NCBI RefSeq assembly: GCF_040958695.1
Contig: NZ_CP162599.1
Coordinates: 2,762,001-2,826,000 of the forward strand
Direction: 5' to 3'
Source: Ornithinibacillus sp. 4-3
GTDB taxonomy: Bacteria; Bacillota; Bacilli; Bacillales; Amphibacillaceae
DNA length: 64,000 bases
The position numbers were made by a program, and so were the translations under genes. The first letter of the stretch is position 1; each line of letters begins with the position of its first letter. The notes below the pieces were generated by a model. The model did not search any database and was not told where the DNA came from. It was given only the letters and a program-made list of their open reading frames with translations. Shown here piece after piece: positions 54,762-62,664 of the stretch.

Positions 54762-55558
54762 GATTGTTTCATCATTTCTCTAAAATCTGGGATCGTCGGA
54801 TTACTTAAATAATGTCCCCCTTCTACCTGAATAGTTTGTCCTGTTATGAACTTTGATTCATCCGAAGCTAAAAATAAGACCGTATGACCTATATCTTCTG
54901 GCTCTCCATGATAAGGAAGTTGATTATATTTCCCAAAAACATCTAATAATTCTTGAGACATATTATTTTTTGCTGCAGGTGTTAAAATAAGACCAGGCGC
55001 AACAGCATTACAGCGAATATTCTCCTTCCCATATTGTGTTGCAATATATTTAGTCAAATTAATGACCCCAGCTTTCGAAGCACCATAAGCAGCACGGATA
55101 GAATCGCCTGCGAAACCAGCCATGGATGCCGTATTGATAATAGAACCTCCACCATTTTCTATCATGTAAGGAATCGCGAATCGGCTTCCTAATAACACAC
55201 TTTTTAAATTTAAATTCATTAATCGATCCCATTCTTCAAGATCCATATTTACAACATCTAAGTCTTTCTTTAAATTTGTGGAGCCGACATTATTAAATAA
55301 AACTGTTATTTTTCCATACTGCTTCACTGTAAATTCCACAGCTTCTTTAATGGATTCTTCATTTCCTGCATCTAGGAAAATACCTACTGCTTCTCCGCCA
55401 TTTGCTTTAATATCTTCTGCTACTTTCTTTGCTCCATCAACATTGTAATCAGCGACAACAACTTTTGCTCCTTCTTTTGCTAAAAGTGCTGATGATGAAA
55501 GACCGATCCCTGAAGCCCCCCCTGTTACTAGTGCAACTTTGTTTTTTACTCTATCCAT
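54758..55558 (-). CDS. Short-chain dehydrogenase/reductase (SDR-B)
   Basis: A 266-residue classical SDR: TGGASGIG cofactor motif, VVADYN (Asp after strand 2, NAD preference), NNVG in place of NNAG, catalytic Ser in NTASMAG and YGASKAG. ATG 55558 has AAGGGG upstream; a longer open frame is unsupported. It is translationally coupled to MFS-1. Confidence 0.88.
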   Translation of the reverse strand: MDRVKNKVALVTGGASGIGLSSSALLAKEGAKVVVADYNVDGAKKVAEDIKANGGEAVGIFLDAGNEESIKEAVEFTVKQYGKITVLFNNVGSTNLKKDLDVVNMDLEEWDRLMNLNLKSVLLGSRFAIPYMIENGGGSIINTASMAGFAGDSIRAAYGASKAGVINLTKYIATQYGKENIRCNAVAPGLILTPAAKNNMSQELLDVFGKYNQLPYHGEPEDIGHTVLFLASDESKFITGQTIQVEGGHYLSNPTIPDFREMMKQS

Positions 55559-55677
55559 TTTAAAAATCCCCTTTTTTATGATTATTAATGAAAGCTTTAT
55601 ATCCTTGGCATAGTAATATAGGTAGGTTCTCTTCATTGTTTCTTCCTACCTATTGAACTAAATTGAAAAATACATTT

Positions 55678-56427
55678 TTATCGTAATTTTGTAGAACCAC
55701 CATCAACCATAATTGTTTGTCCAGTAATGTAATCTGAGTCGCTGCTTGATAAGAATACAGCTACTCTTCCAATATCTCCCTCAGGATCTCCCATTCTTCT
55801 AAGTGGGATGCTATTAATCATTGCTTCGTATAATTCGGGTGAAGATTCACTCCACTGTTCAACACCAGAAGTTAATGCAATTGGTGAGATGATATTGACA
55901 TTAATCCCTTCAGGTCCCCATTCATTTGATGCCACACGTGAAATAGCTCGAATTGCTTCTTTCGCAGCTGCATAAGAAGTTTGAGTTGCTTGACCGTTCA
56001 GTCCCGCACCAGAAGCAAAGTTAATCACCTTCCCCTTTGTTTTCTTTAGTTCTGGATAAGCGACTTGCATAAAGTTGAAGGTTGGATAAAAGCCTGTTCC
56101 GAATGATAAATCAAACATTTCTTGTGTTGTATCAGTAAATAATGCTTGTTTCGAAGCATGAGCATTGTTTATTAGAATATCTAATTTGCCAAATTTATCT
56201 ATTACAGCGCTTACAATTTCTTCCACATTTTCTCTCTTTGAAATATCTTTAATAAATAGCATGCCCTCATTGTATTCATTAATTTTAGCTAATGTTTTTT
56301 GTCCCATTTCTTCATTGATATCTACGATTGCAATATGTGCTCCTTCTTTTGCTAAAGCAAGAGCCATGCCTCTGCCAATACCTGATGCACTCCCAGTGAT
56401 AATTGCTACTTTTCCTTCTAATCTCAT
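55678..56427 (-). CDS. Short-chain dehydrogenase/reductase (SDR-C)
   Basis: A 249-residue classical SDR: TGSASGIGRG, IVDIN, NNAHAS in place of NNAG, catalytic Ser in NFASGAG and Tyr/Lys in YAAAKEA. AAGGAG precedes the ATG. First gene of the cluster; 119 bp separate it from SDR-B. It differs from SDR-A and SDR-B enough to suggest a different substrate in the same pathway. Confidence 0.88.
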   Translation of the reverse strand: MRLEGKVAIITGSASGIGRGMALALAKEGAHIAIVDINEEMGQKTLAKINEYNEGMLFIKDISKRENVEEIVSAVIDKFGKLDILINNAHASKQALFTDTTQEMFDLSFGTGFYPTFNFMQVAYPELKKTKGKVINFASGAGLNGQATQTSYAAAKEAIRAISRVASNEWGPEGINVNIISPIALTSGVEQWSESSPELYEAMINSIPLRRMGDPEGDIGRVAVFLSSSDSDYITGQTIMVDGGSTKLR

Positions 56428-56534
56428 GTGAAGTTCTCCTTTTCTGTTTGTAATAATTATTTAAGACTTTCCGATTTTTAATCTTTATTTCTCTATGCTT
56501 CACAGCTAAAAGGTGAAAAGGGAATAAATTACTT

Positions 56535-56645
56535 TTTAGTTATCCTCTTTCTTCCTCAACTCATTTTAAGAACATTGATTGACGTAAAGACTAGCCAACT
56601 TTATTTAATTCACTCGTTCTAATACTTCTTTCGATATCTCCTTTC
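56535..56645 (-). pseudogene. Remnant of a second marR gene
   Basis: About 100 bp matches the 3' part of marR at 50904-51317 (CTCTTTCTTCCTCA, TTTTAAGAACATT, CTCGTTNTAATACTTCTTT in both). Read on the minus strand it gives KEVLERVN and NELRKKEDN-like pieces broken by stops. The 5' part is gone. It marks the other edge of a duplicated cassette. Confidence 0.7.
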
Positions 56646-56796
56646 TAATTTATTTCGTATTTAATTGTTAGATATCTAAATATTTATAAGTAAATAATAT
56701 TAATTTGTGACGAAAAAAGCAAATTTTTTGCACAAAGTTGTGAAGCTTCACATATTTGGAGTATCAAGAACTGTTTATGAATAATAATCGAAAAAA

Positions 56797-56840
56797 ATAA
56801 AAAGTAGGTAGACAATTATCGTCTCCTACTTTTTATTTAT
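56797..56840 (-). terminator. Terminator after LysR-1
   Basis: Stem ATAAAAAGTAGG/CCTACTTTTTAT with U-rich flanks just after the minus-strand LysR stop. Confidence 0.85.
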
Positions 56841-56846
56841 ATAATA

Positions 56847-57707
56847 TTATCTATAAAACTCTTTCACAGCAGTGATAAACTCATTCACTAGCTTTAATTT
56901 CAAGGATGATTTTCTAACTAAAACCCAAGTATCTAATATGATTTCTTTACCATCTTTATAAAATAAATTCGTTGAATGTAAACCATCCTCTTCACTTAAG
57001 AAAATCTTTGGAACTACTGCATATCCAAGTCCATTTTTCACCATCTCTTTACAGGCAATATAATCATTAATTTCCATTCCAATTGATGGTGGCTTATCAA
57101 AGCGCTCATACCACCAGTCATTTATTAAATGATTTAAATATGTAGAAGTTTTATATTGTATTCTTGATAAGTTTGGCAAATTATCTATATCCATCTCATG
57201 ATTTGAAATCAAACATATATTCTCTCGATTGATAAAATATTTTGTTTCTGACCAGATATAATCTCCTCTCACTAAGCCTATTTGAATATCTCCCTTTTGC
57301 AGCAAATCATAAATTTCATCACTATAGCCTGTATAAATTTCTGTATTGACGTTGGGATATTTTTCGTTGAATTCCTTTAAAATCAATGGAAGCTTTTCAG
57401 TAGCAGTGATTCTAGATACACCAATTTTTAACTTCCCTCGAATTTGACCACTCATATTAAGGATATTATTTTTTATATTGCTCCATCTACGTAATTGTTC
57501 AACTGCACAATCAACTAAATATTCACCTTCTGATGTAATTTCAATATTTCTTCCTTTTTTAACAAAAATTTTCACTCCTAATTTTTTCTCCATTTCCCTG
57601 ATTCGATAAGTTAATGCAGAGGGAGTAAAATAAAGCCGTTCGGCTGCCTTGGTTAAATTACCTTCCCTAGAAATATACTTGAGTATTAAACAATCCTTCT
57701 CATCCAT
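56847..57707 (-). CDS. LysR-family transcriptional regulator (LysR-1)
   Basis: A 286-residue regulator with an N-terminal winged HTH (NLTKAAERLYFTPSALTYRIREMEKKLGVKIF) and a two-lobed effector domain starting about residue 90. It lies downstream of the SBP-5/C45 unit, separated by a strong terminator, and upstream of the SDR/MFS cluster, so either could be its target. The effector is unknown. Confidence 0.9.
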   Translation of the reverse strand: MDEKDCLILKYISREGNLTKAAERLYFTPSALTYRIREMEKKLGVKIFVKKGRNIEITSEGEYLVDCAVEQLRRWSNIKNNILNMSGQIRGKLKIGVSRITATEKLPLILKEFNEKYPNVNTEIYTGYSDEIYDLLQKGDIQIGLVRGDYIWSETKYFINRENICLISNHEMDIDNLPNLSRIQYKTSTYLNHLINDWWYERFDKPPSIGMEINDYIACKEMVKNGLGYAVVPKIFLSEEDGLHSTNLFYKDGKEIILDTWVLVRKSSLKLKLVNEFITAVKEFYR

Positions 57708-57752
57708 GATAGCCCTCCAGAAAGTAAAGCTGTTTTTTCTATTATATAGAAA

Positions 57753-57807
57753 GAAGACCTTTTCTGAATAAATGAAGTACTAGGTACAACTTTCAGAAAA
57801 GGTCTTC
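57753..57807 (-). terminator. Terminator after the C45 gene
   Basis: Perfect 16-bp stem GAAGACCTTTTCTGAA with its complement (57753-57768, 57792-57807) between the C45 gene and LysR-1. Confidence 0.85.
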
Positions 57808-57846
57808 TCTATAAATGATGTTACTGCAAATAGTAATATAGTCTAG

Positions 57847-58926
57847 TTAGCAAAAAGTAAAACATTTGTATTCATATTTATTCGGAGGCCCCATTGCAAC
57901 CCAGATACTTCCTTTACTCGGCTGAGCAATTACTGACGCAAAGGTGATCGTATCTGATCTACCATCAGTGACCTCACGACATAATGCATGTGGATATGTT
58001 TCACGATCCCTTAAAATAGACATCATCGTATTTGCATCCAAATCGCCATGATGATTGCTTAAAAGCTCTGTCATTCGCTTGAACCGAGCATGTGTATTTT
58101 CTAGATAGCGATCTGTTGCTCTTTCCTCCTCTAATAATTCATCTGCAACATAGTGATTAGCATGTGCCAAAAGCCCATTTTCGGCTTTAATCGGATAATC
58201 TCTTGTTGGTGTTGTTTCTAGATCAACTGCATTTCCTTTAGAGTCTAGCATAATTAAGTTACGTGAGGATGCTCTGGGCACACTTCGAACAGCAGCAATC
58301 GCCTTATCAACTGAATCATATTGTAAAGCTAAACGCGATAACATATATCTAGGAAAACCTACTCTCCAACCATCACATTTGAGGAAATTAGCAAATACAC
58401 CTAACCCTTTATCATTAATACCTATATAAGAAACCTGTCCTGCTGGTGTTAGCATAAGCACAGAGGAGCCATTCTCTGGAATAATTTCAACAATTACTCC
58501 TATTTCTGAATATAGCTCTGGTAAATCAGCATTTTGACCAACTAAAGGCACTCCATCCTTAGTAGCTTCAGGTAAAACAGCAAATGTCGTACACTCATCA
58601 TTTTCCTCTAAGTCACGATAAACTTCCGCTCTTAATTGCAGAAAATACGCCTCAGCTAAAGTAATATTTGCAGCTTCAGCTATTCCAGTAATCTCTTCAT
58701 CTAAAAACTTAGCATGCTCTAAAACATATGGTCTATACTTAATTACAGCATCCATGATCTCTTCATAAGATACATCTAGCTTAGAAGTGATCCGATCTAA
58801 AGCTAATTTTAAATGTTTTTTGATTAAATCACGAAAAGCCTCACCATGCTGTAATCCAATTTCATAGTGTGATCCCTTTAACTGACAAAAGGGAAATATC
58901 TCTGATGATCTTTCTTGAGTTTTCAT
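57847..58926 (-). CDS. C45-family autoproteolytic acyltransferase/hydrolase
   Basis: A 359-residue Ntn-hydrolase of the acyl-CoA:6-aminopenicillanic acid acyltransferase group. It should self-cleave before Cys112 (NDECTTFAV), exposing it as nucleophile. Other landmarks: GSHYEIGLQHGEAFRDLI near the start, GVPLVGQNADL after the cysteine, GINDKGLGVFANFL and a late SDTITFASVI. No signal peptide, so it acts in the cytosol. Likely cleaves or transfers an acyl group on an amide. Its gene follows SBP-5 by 68 bp, and a broken twin of this pair lies at 44845-47090. Confidence 0.9.
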   Translation of the reverse strand: MKTQERSSEIFPFCQLKGSHYEIGLQHGEAFRDLIKKHLKLALDRITSKLDVSYEEIMDAVIKYRPYVLEHAKFLDEEITGIAEAANITLAEAYFLQLRAEVYRDLEENDECTTFAVLPEATKDGVPLVGQNADLPELYSEIGVIVEIIPENGSSVLMLTPAGQVSYIGINDKGLGVFANFLKCDGWRVGFPRYMLSRLALQYDSVDKAIAAVRSVPRASSRNLIMLDSKGNAVDLETTPTRDYPIKAENGLLAHANHYVADELLEEERATDRYLENTHARFKRMTELLSNHHGDLDANTMMSILRDRETYPHALCREVTDGRSDTITFASVIAQPSKGSIWVAMGPPNKYEYKCFTFC

Positions 58927-58994
58927 TGTAAAATCTCCTATCTTTGTATGTGATATATAATGAAAAGAAACAAAATCCGTTAAATTATTGTATG

Positions 58995-60572
58995 TTAATC
59001 TTCTTTATAAACATTCCATAAGACAAAACCTCTATAGAATTCCAAACCATGGACATTATTATTTACGCCATGAATATTATTGGATTCCCCAATTTTCACA
59101 ATTGGTTTATAATCTACAAACCATTGCTGCAGATGATCAAAATAAGCCTCAGCTTCTTCTAAGGATGTCTGACTTTCGAATTCCTCTTTTAATTCTTCTA
59201 ATTCAGGACTATCTGTCCAGCCAGCATAACTATTATTTAAATAGTTTGTCGTTAATGGCTCTGGAACAGCTGTATTTACTACAGTGAATATATCCCATGC
59301 GTCCTCATTATCTCGATAATCTAAAAATGTCGGCCAATCATAAACTGCTAAATCTATATTCATACCAATTTCCTCAAGCTGGCGCTGAACCACGATAGAT
59401 GCTTCATATTGATCTGGGTAATCACGAGTTGTTAATAAAGTAAGCTGTTCCCCATCATAATCACTTTCCTCTAACATTTTCTTCGCCTTTTCAGGATCCC
59501 AACCCATGTACTCCTCTTCTCCAATACTAGAATTCCATTGCTGTGTTTGATATTTCATCATAAAATTATGATTCATTTCATAAAATTTTTCATCTGCATA
59601 AGTAGCTGTTAAAATTGCTTCTTTATCTAACGCCATTTCAACAATTTCTCTCATTTTCAAATCCTTAAAGATACTATTCTTCTTATTAAAATGCACATTC
59701 AAAGAACCTGATAGCTCTATAATAGTCGAAGAATTAGGTTCATCTTCAATTTGATTTACACTATCTGCGGGAATACTGTGAATTAAGTCGTACTCACCAG
59801 ACTGCAAGCCGGCAACTCTTGTAAATGTATCACTGACAAAATGAAAATATAATTCATCTACTAATGCTTCCTTCTTCCCAGCTAAACCATCTGCAGGCTC
59901 ACTTCTAGATTGATAATCTTCATTCTTAACAAGCTTCAAATATTGATCCTGTCTCCATTCTTCATATTTAAAAGGACCTGTTCCTATATATTCCTTAATG
60001 CCCTCTTCCCCAGCTTCGTTAATCACTTCCTCTGGCATAATAGCTGGATAATTATGAACACGTGATAAGGAAACAAGAGCCGTTGATAAAGGATTATCTA
60101 AAGTTATTTGAACCGTGTATTCATCTATTTCCTCAAAGACCGCTTCATCAAAAGCTTTACCACTACTAGAATTCTTCAGCCAATTATTCATGGATGCAAC
60201 AACATCCCCAGCCTTCATTTCTTTACCATTGTGAAAATAAACTCCCTCTCTTAAAACGAAGGTTAATGTTTTCCCATCCTCACTTTGTTCGAAGGATTCT
60301 GCTAGCATTGGCTGCACAGCCTCATTTGAATCCTTTACAACCAATGTTTCAAAAATATTTCGAGTTACGATGGTATTAGCAGATTCAGAGGATAGATGTG
60401 GATCTAATGAATTTGGTTGTGTACTATAGCCAATATTTAAAGCACCACCAGTTTTCATTTCTCCCTCTTCAGCTCCAGCTGTAGGTTCATCTGTTTCCCC
60501 AGCAGAACAACCTATAATAAATAAAATAATACTGAAAATCATCAGTCGTCCAAAACCTTTTAAAAATTTCAT
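58995..60572 (-). CDS. Family-5 ABC transporter solute-binding lipoprotein (SBP-5)
   Basis: A 525-residue lipoprotein, lipobox IIGC. Same subfamily: LTFVLREGVYFHNGKEM, AGDVVASMNNW, GTGPFKYEEWRQDQY, RSEPADGLAGKKEALVDELYF. GGGGAGG precedes the ATG. Upstream lie a 9-bp inverted repeat and a cre site. It is co-directional with the C45 gene, so it probably delivers that enzyme's amide substrate, borrowing a permease encoded elsewhere. Confidence 0.92.
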   Translation of the reverse strand: MKFLKGFGRLMIFSIILFIIGCSAGETDEPTAGAEEGEMKTGGALNIGYSTQPNSLDPHLSSESANTIVTRNIFETLVVKDSNEAVQPMLAESFEQSEDGKTLTFVLREGVYFHNGKEMKAGDVVASMNNWLKNSSSGKAFDEAVFEEIDEYTVQITLDNPLSTALVSLSRVHNYPAIMPEEVINEAGEEGIKEYIGTGPFKYEEWRQDQYLKLVKNEDYQSRSEPADGLAGKKEALVDELYFHFVSDTFTRVAGLQSGEYDLIHSIPADSVNQIEDEPNSSTIIELSGSLNVHFNKKNSIFKDLKMREIVEMALDKEAILTATYADEKFYEMNHNFMMKYQTQQWNSSIGEEEYMGWDPEKAKKMLEESDYDGEQLTLLTTRDYPDQYEASIVVQRQLEEIGMNIDLAVYDWPTFLDYRDNEDAWDIFTVVNTAVPEPLTTNYLNNSYAGWTDSPELEELKEEFESQTSLEEAEAYFDHLQQWFVDYKPIVKIGESNNIHGVNNNVHGLEFYRGFVLWNVYKED

Positions 60573-60595
60573 CGTTTAAATACCTCCCCATTTAT

Positions 60596-60632
60596 AAAAC
60601 CTATATATAAGCTCTTCATAGCAATAGGTTTT
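60596..60632 (-). promoter_or_regulatory. Inverted repeat in the SBP-5 leader
   Basis: Perfect 9-bp arms AAAACCTAT/ATAGGTTTT with a 19-base spacer, just ahead of the GGGGAGG ribosome binding site. It may be an operator or an attenuating hairpin. Confidence 0.45.
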
Positions 60633-60670
60633 AGTAAACCATTCCTTTTTCTCTGTAAAATCTACTCTGA

Positions 60671-60685
60671 CTGTAAGCGCATACA
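60671..60685. promoter_or_regulatory. cre (CcpA) site upstream of SBP-5
   Basis: CTGTAAGCGCATACA fits WTGNAANCGNWNNCW except at the first base, ~100 bp before the SBP-5 start, the same spacing as the SBP-3 site. Confidence 0.6.
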
Positions 60686-60913
60686 TGACGAACAGCATTT
60701 AATATCCTTCTTCCAACTAAAAAGACAACCCTCCAATCTAATTCAAATTTTTCACATATGCATATTTTAATTTTGTTTATCAACAGAATAGTTAGACTAT
60801 TAACTCTTAAATAAATGCTAGCAATAATTATTGTTTAAATCCATTTAATTTATTTTCATATAAACGTTTAAATTTTTTTAACATTTAATTCAGGAGAAAC
60901 TCTTATACCAAAC

Positions 60914-60956
60914 AAAAACAGAGGAAAAAGCAGAAATACACTCTTTCCTCTGTTTG
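60914..60956 (-). terminator. Terminator after the GNAT gene
   Basis: Perfect stem AAACAGAGGAAA/TTTCCTCTGTTT downstream of the minus-strand acetyltransferase gene. Confidence 0.85.
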
Positions 60957-60980
60957 TATGTATTTATATGATGATAACCA

Positions 60981-61412
60981 TCAATCCAATTTTAGTTGAT
61001 AACAAAATGCACATTTTTCAAAGCCATAAATTTCATAAAAACGATGCGCCTCTTCTCTAGCAAGACCAGTATCTAAGAACATTGCAGTACACCCAATATC
61101 TTCAGCTAACTTTTTAGCATGATCCATCAGCCTACGTCCATAACCTTTTCCCCGATCCTCTTCATTAGAAATAATACTAGATACATAACATGATTTCCCC
61201 GAATGCCAAAACGTGTTGAAGTAAGTACCATGACAGAAGCCTCTGACCTTTCCTTCATCGTAAAGGAAAAACGCGAAGACATTTTTATCCTCTACAACTT
61301 CTTGATAGACCTTTCGAATCGTTTCCTTGTCATAATCATTGGACGCCCATAGCTTCTCAATGTAGTCAAACGCAATATCAAACTCTTCCATTGTCGCATT
61401 CTTAATTTCCAA
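60981..61412 (-). CDS. GNAT-family N-acetyltransferase
   Basis: A 143-residue acetyl-CoA-dependent acetyltransferase. Motif A is VSSIISNEEDRGKGYGRRLM (acetyl-CoA pyrophosphate loop RGKGYG) and motif B is AHRFYEIYGFEKC. The acceptor cannot be predicted. It begins with TTG; a GAGTGAGGAA stretch upstream serves as ribosome binding site. Stands alone between LysR-2 and SBP-5. Confidence 0.88.
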   Translation of the reverse strand: MEIKNATMEEFDIAFDYIEKLWASNDYDKETIRKVYQEVVEDKNVFAFFLYDEGKVRGFCHGTYFNTFWHSGKSCYVSSIISNEEDRGKGYGRRLMDHAKKLAEDIGCTAMFLDTGLAREEAHRFYEIYGFEKCAFCYQLKLD

Positions 61413-61575
61413 TTCCTCACTCTTTTCTGATTGAATTTGTTTACTACAAATATAATGGTTGAATTTTCAAACTTTTATTAGTTATTTTAGCATATTATTG
61501 GGTTGGTGTTTGTTTACTTCTTCCTTACTTTTTAATTTTCCTGCTTTGTGAACTTTTCCAGTAAAATAAAAACCT

Positions 61576-62463
61576 TTACTCAAAGAATTTTTTTACTAAT
61601 GTAATCAAATCATGAGTGGCAGGAGTTAAGTACCTTTGTTTATGGAAACTGATATAAACACTCCTTGTAGGTGTTGGGTCCTTGATACGGGTGTATGATA
61701 ATTTTTCTAGCTTTTGTGGTGCATATTTAAAATAGCTTTCAGGCATAAGAGCAATACCTAACTCATTTTCCACTAAACTACAAACTGCATCAAAATCATT
61801 CACTTCATATATACTTTTTGGGTTAAAACCAGCTTCTAAGCAAAGCTTCAGAAAATCCTCTCGAATTTGAAATCCTTTAGAGAAATTAATAAAAATTTCA
61901 TCCTTTAAATCATTAAAAGCAACTGCTCTTTTTTTTGATAGATGGTGTGTTTCTGGAAGTAAGATAATCAATTCATCTTGATAAAGTTCATAGTGCACCA
62001 AGTTCGGGTTATTTGTTTGATGGTTTGTGATAGCGAAATGAATATCATAGTTTAATAACGCCTTTTCAACATCCTCCCAAAAGATAATATTTTTAAAGTT
62101 TATCTTCAATTCCCGATATTTTTCAGCAAACGTTTTAATTACCTTAGGTAGCCAAAAATTGGAGGATTCTAAAACTGCAATTGTAATTTTTCCCTTCCCT
62201 ACAAATTTTATTTCTTCCATCTCTTTTAAGGTTAAATCATATACCTGCATGATGTTCTGCGTATGCTTATAAAATAGTTCCCCTGACTCTGTTAGTGAAA
62301 TTTCTCTAGTCGTTCGTTCAAATAACTTAAATCCTAACTCTTTCTCTAATTTTTTAATCATATTTGTTAAAGATGGCTGGGAAATAAAAAGTTCTTCCGC
62401 AGCTTTTGTAAACTTTTTATTTCTAACAAGACTATCAAAGTATTTTAACTGACGAATATCCAT
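61576..62463 (-). CDS. LysR-family transcriptional regulator (LysR-2)
   Basis: A 295-residue regulator: HTH KFTKAAEELFISQPSLTNMIKKLEKELGFKLF and an effector domain starting about residue 90 (KITIAVLESSNFWLPKVI), of the CynR/YybE kind. ATG 62463 is chosen because AGAGG is nine bases upstream; the ATG three codons earlier abuts that site. It is divergent from a gene start (62589) that has been cut short, evidently its former target. Confidence 0.9.
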   Translation of the reverse strand: MDIRQLKYFDSLVRNKKFTKAAEELFISQPSLTNMIKKLEKELGFKLFERTTREISLTESGELFYKHTQNIMQVYDLTLKEMEEIKFVGKGKITIAVLESSNFWLPKVIKTFAEKYRELKINFKNIIFWEDVEKALLNYDIHFAITNHQTNNPNLVHYELYQDELIILLPETHHLSKKRAVAFNDLKDEIFINFSKGFQIREDFLKLCLEAGFNPKSIYEVNDFDAVCSLVENELGIALMPESYFKYAPQKLEKLSYTRIKDPTPTRSVYISFHKQRYLTPATHDLITLVKKFFE

Positions 62464-62588
62464 AGCACACATCCTCTTTATAGTTAAAAACTATAACTTT
62501 ATTCTAAAATTGTATTTTACATTATAAAAGAGATTACTTAATATATCAATATATACAGAAAATTCAATGAAAAAGGAGGGTAAATGTT

Positions 62589-62651
62589 ATGCCAGACTAT
62601 AAAATTAATGAAAAAAGATTATTACCTGAATTATTCATAGAAAATCGATAA
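62589..62651 (+). pseudogene. Truncated start of the gene divergent from LysR-2
   Basis: A strong AAAGGAGG site and ATG begin a 20-residue peptide, MPDYKINEKRLLPELFIENR, ending in TAA 14 bases before the IS1380 end. The INEKRLL pattern resembles the start of M20-type Zn-dependent amidohydrolases (hydantoinase/carbamoylase group), but this is only a guess. The rest is missing or lies past the window. Confidence 0.5.
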
Positions 62652-62664
62652 TAAACTGTTATCG

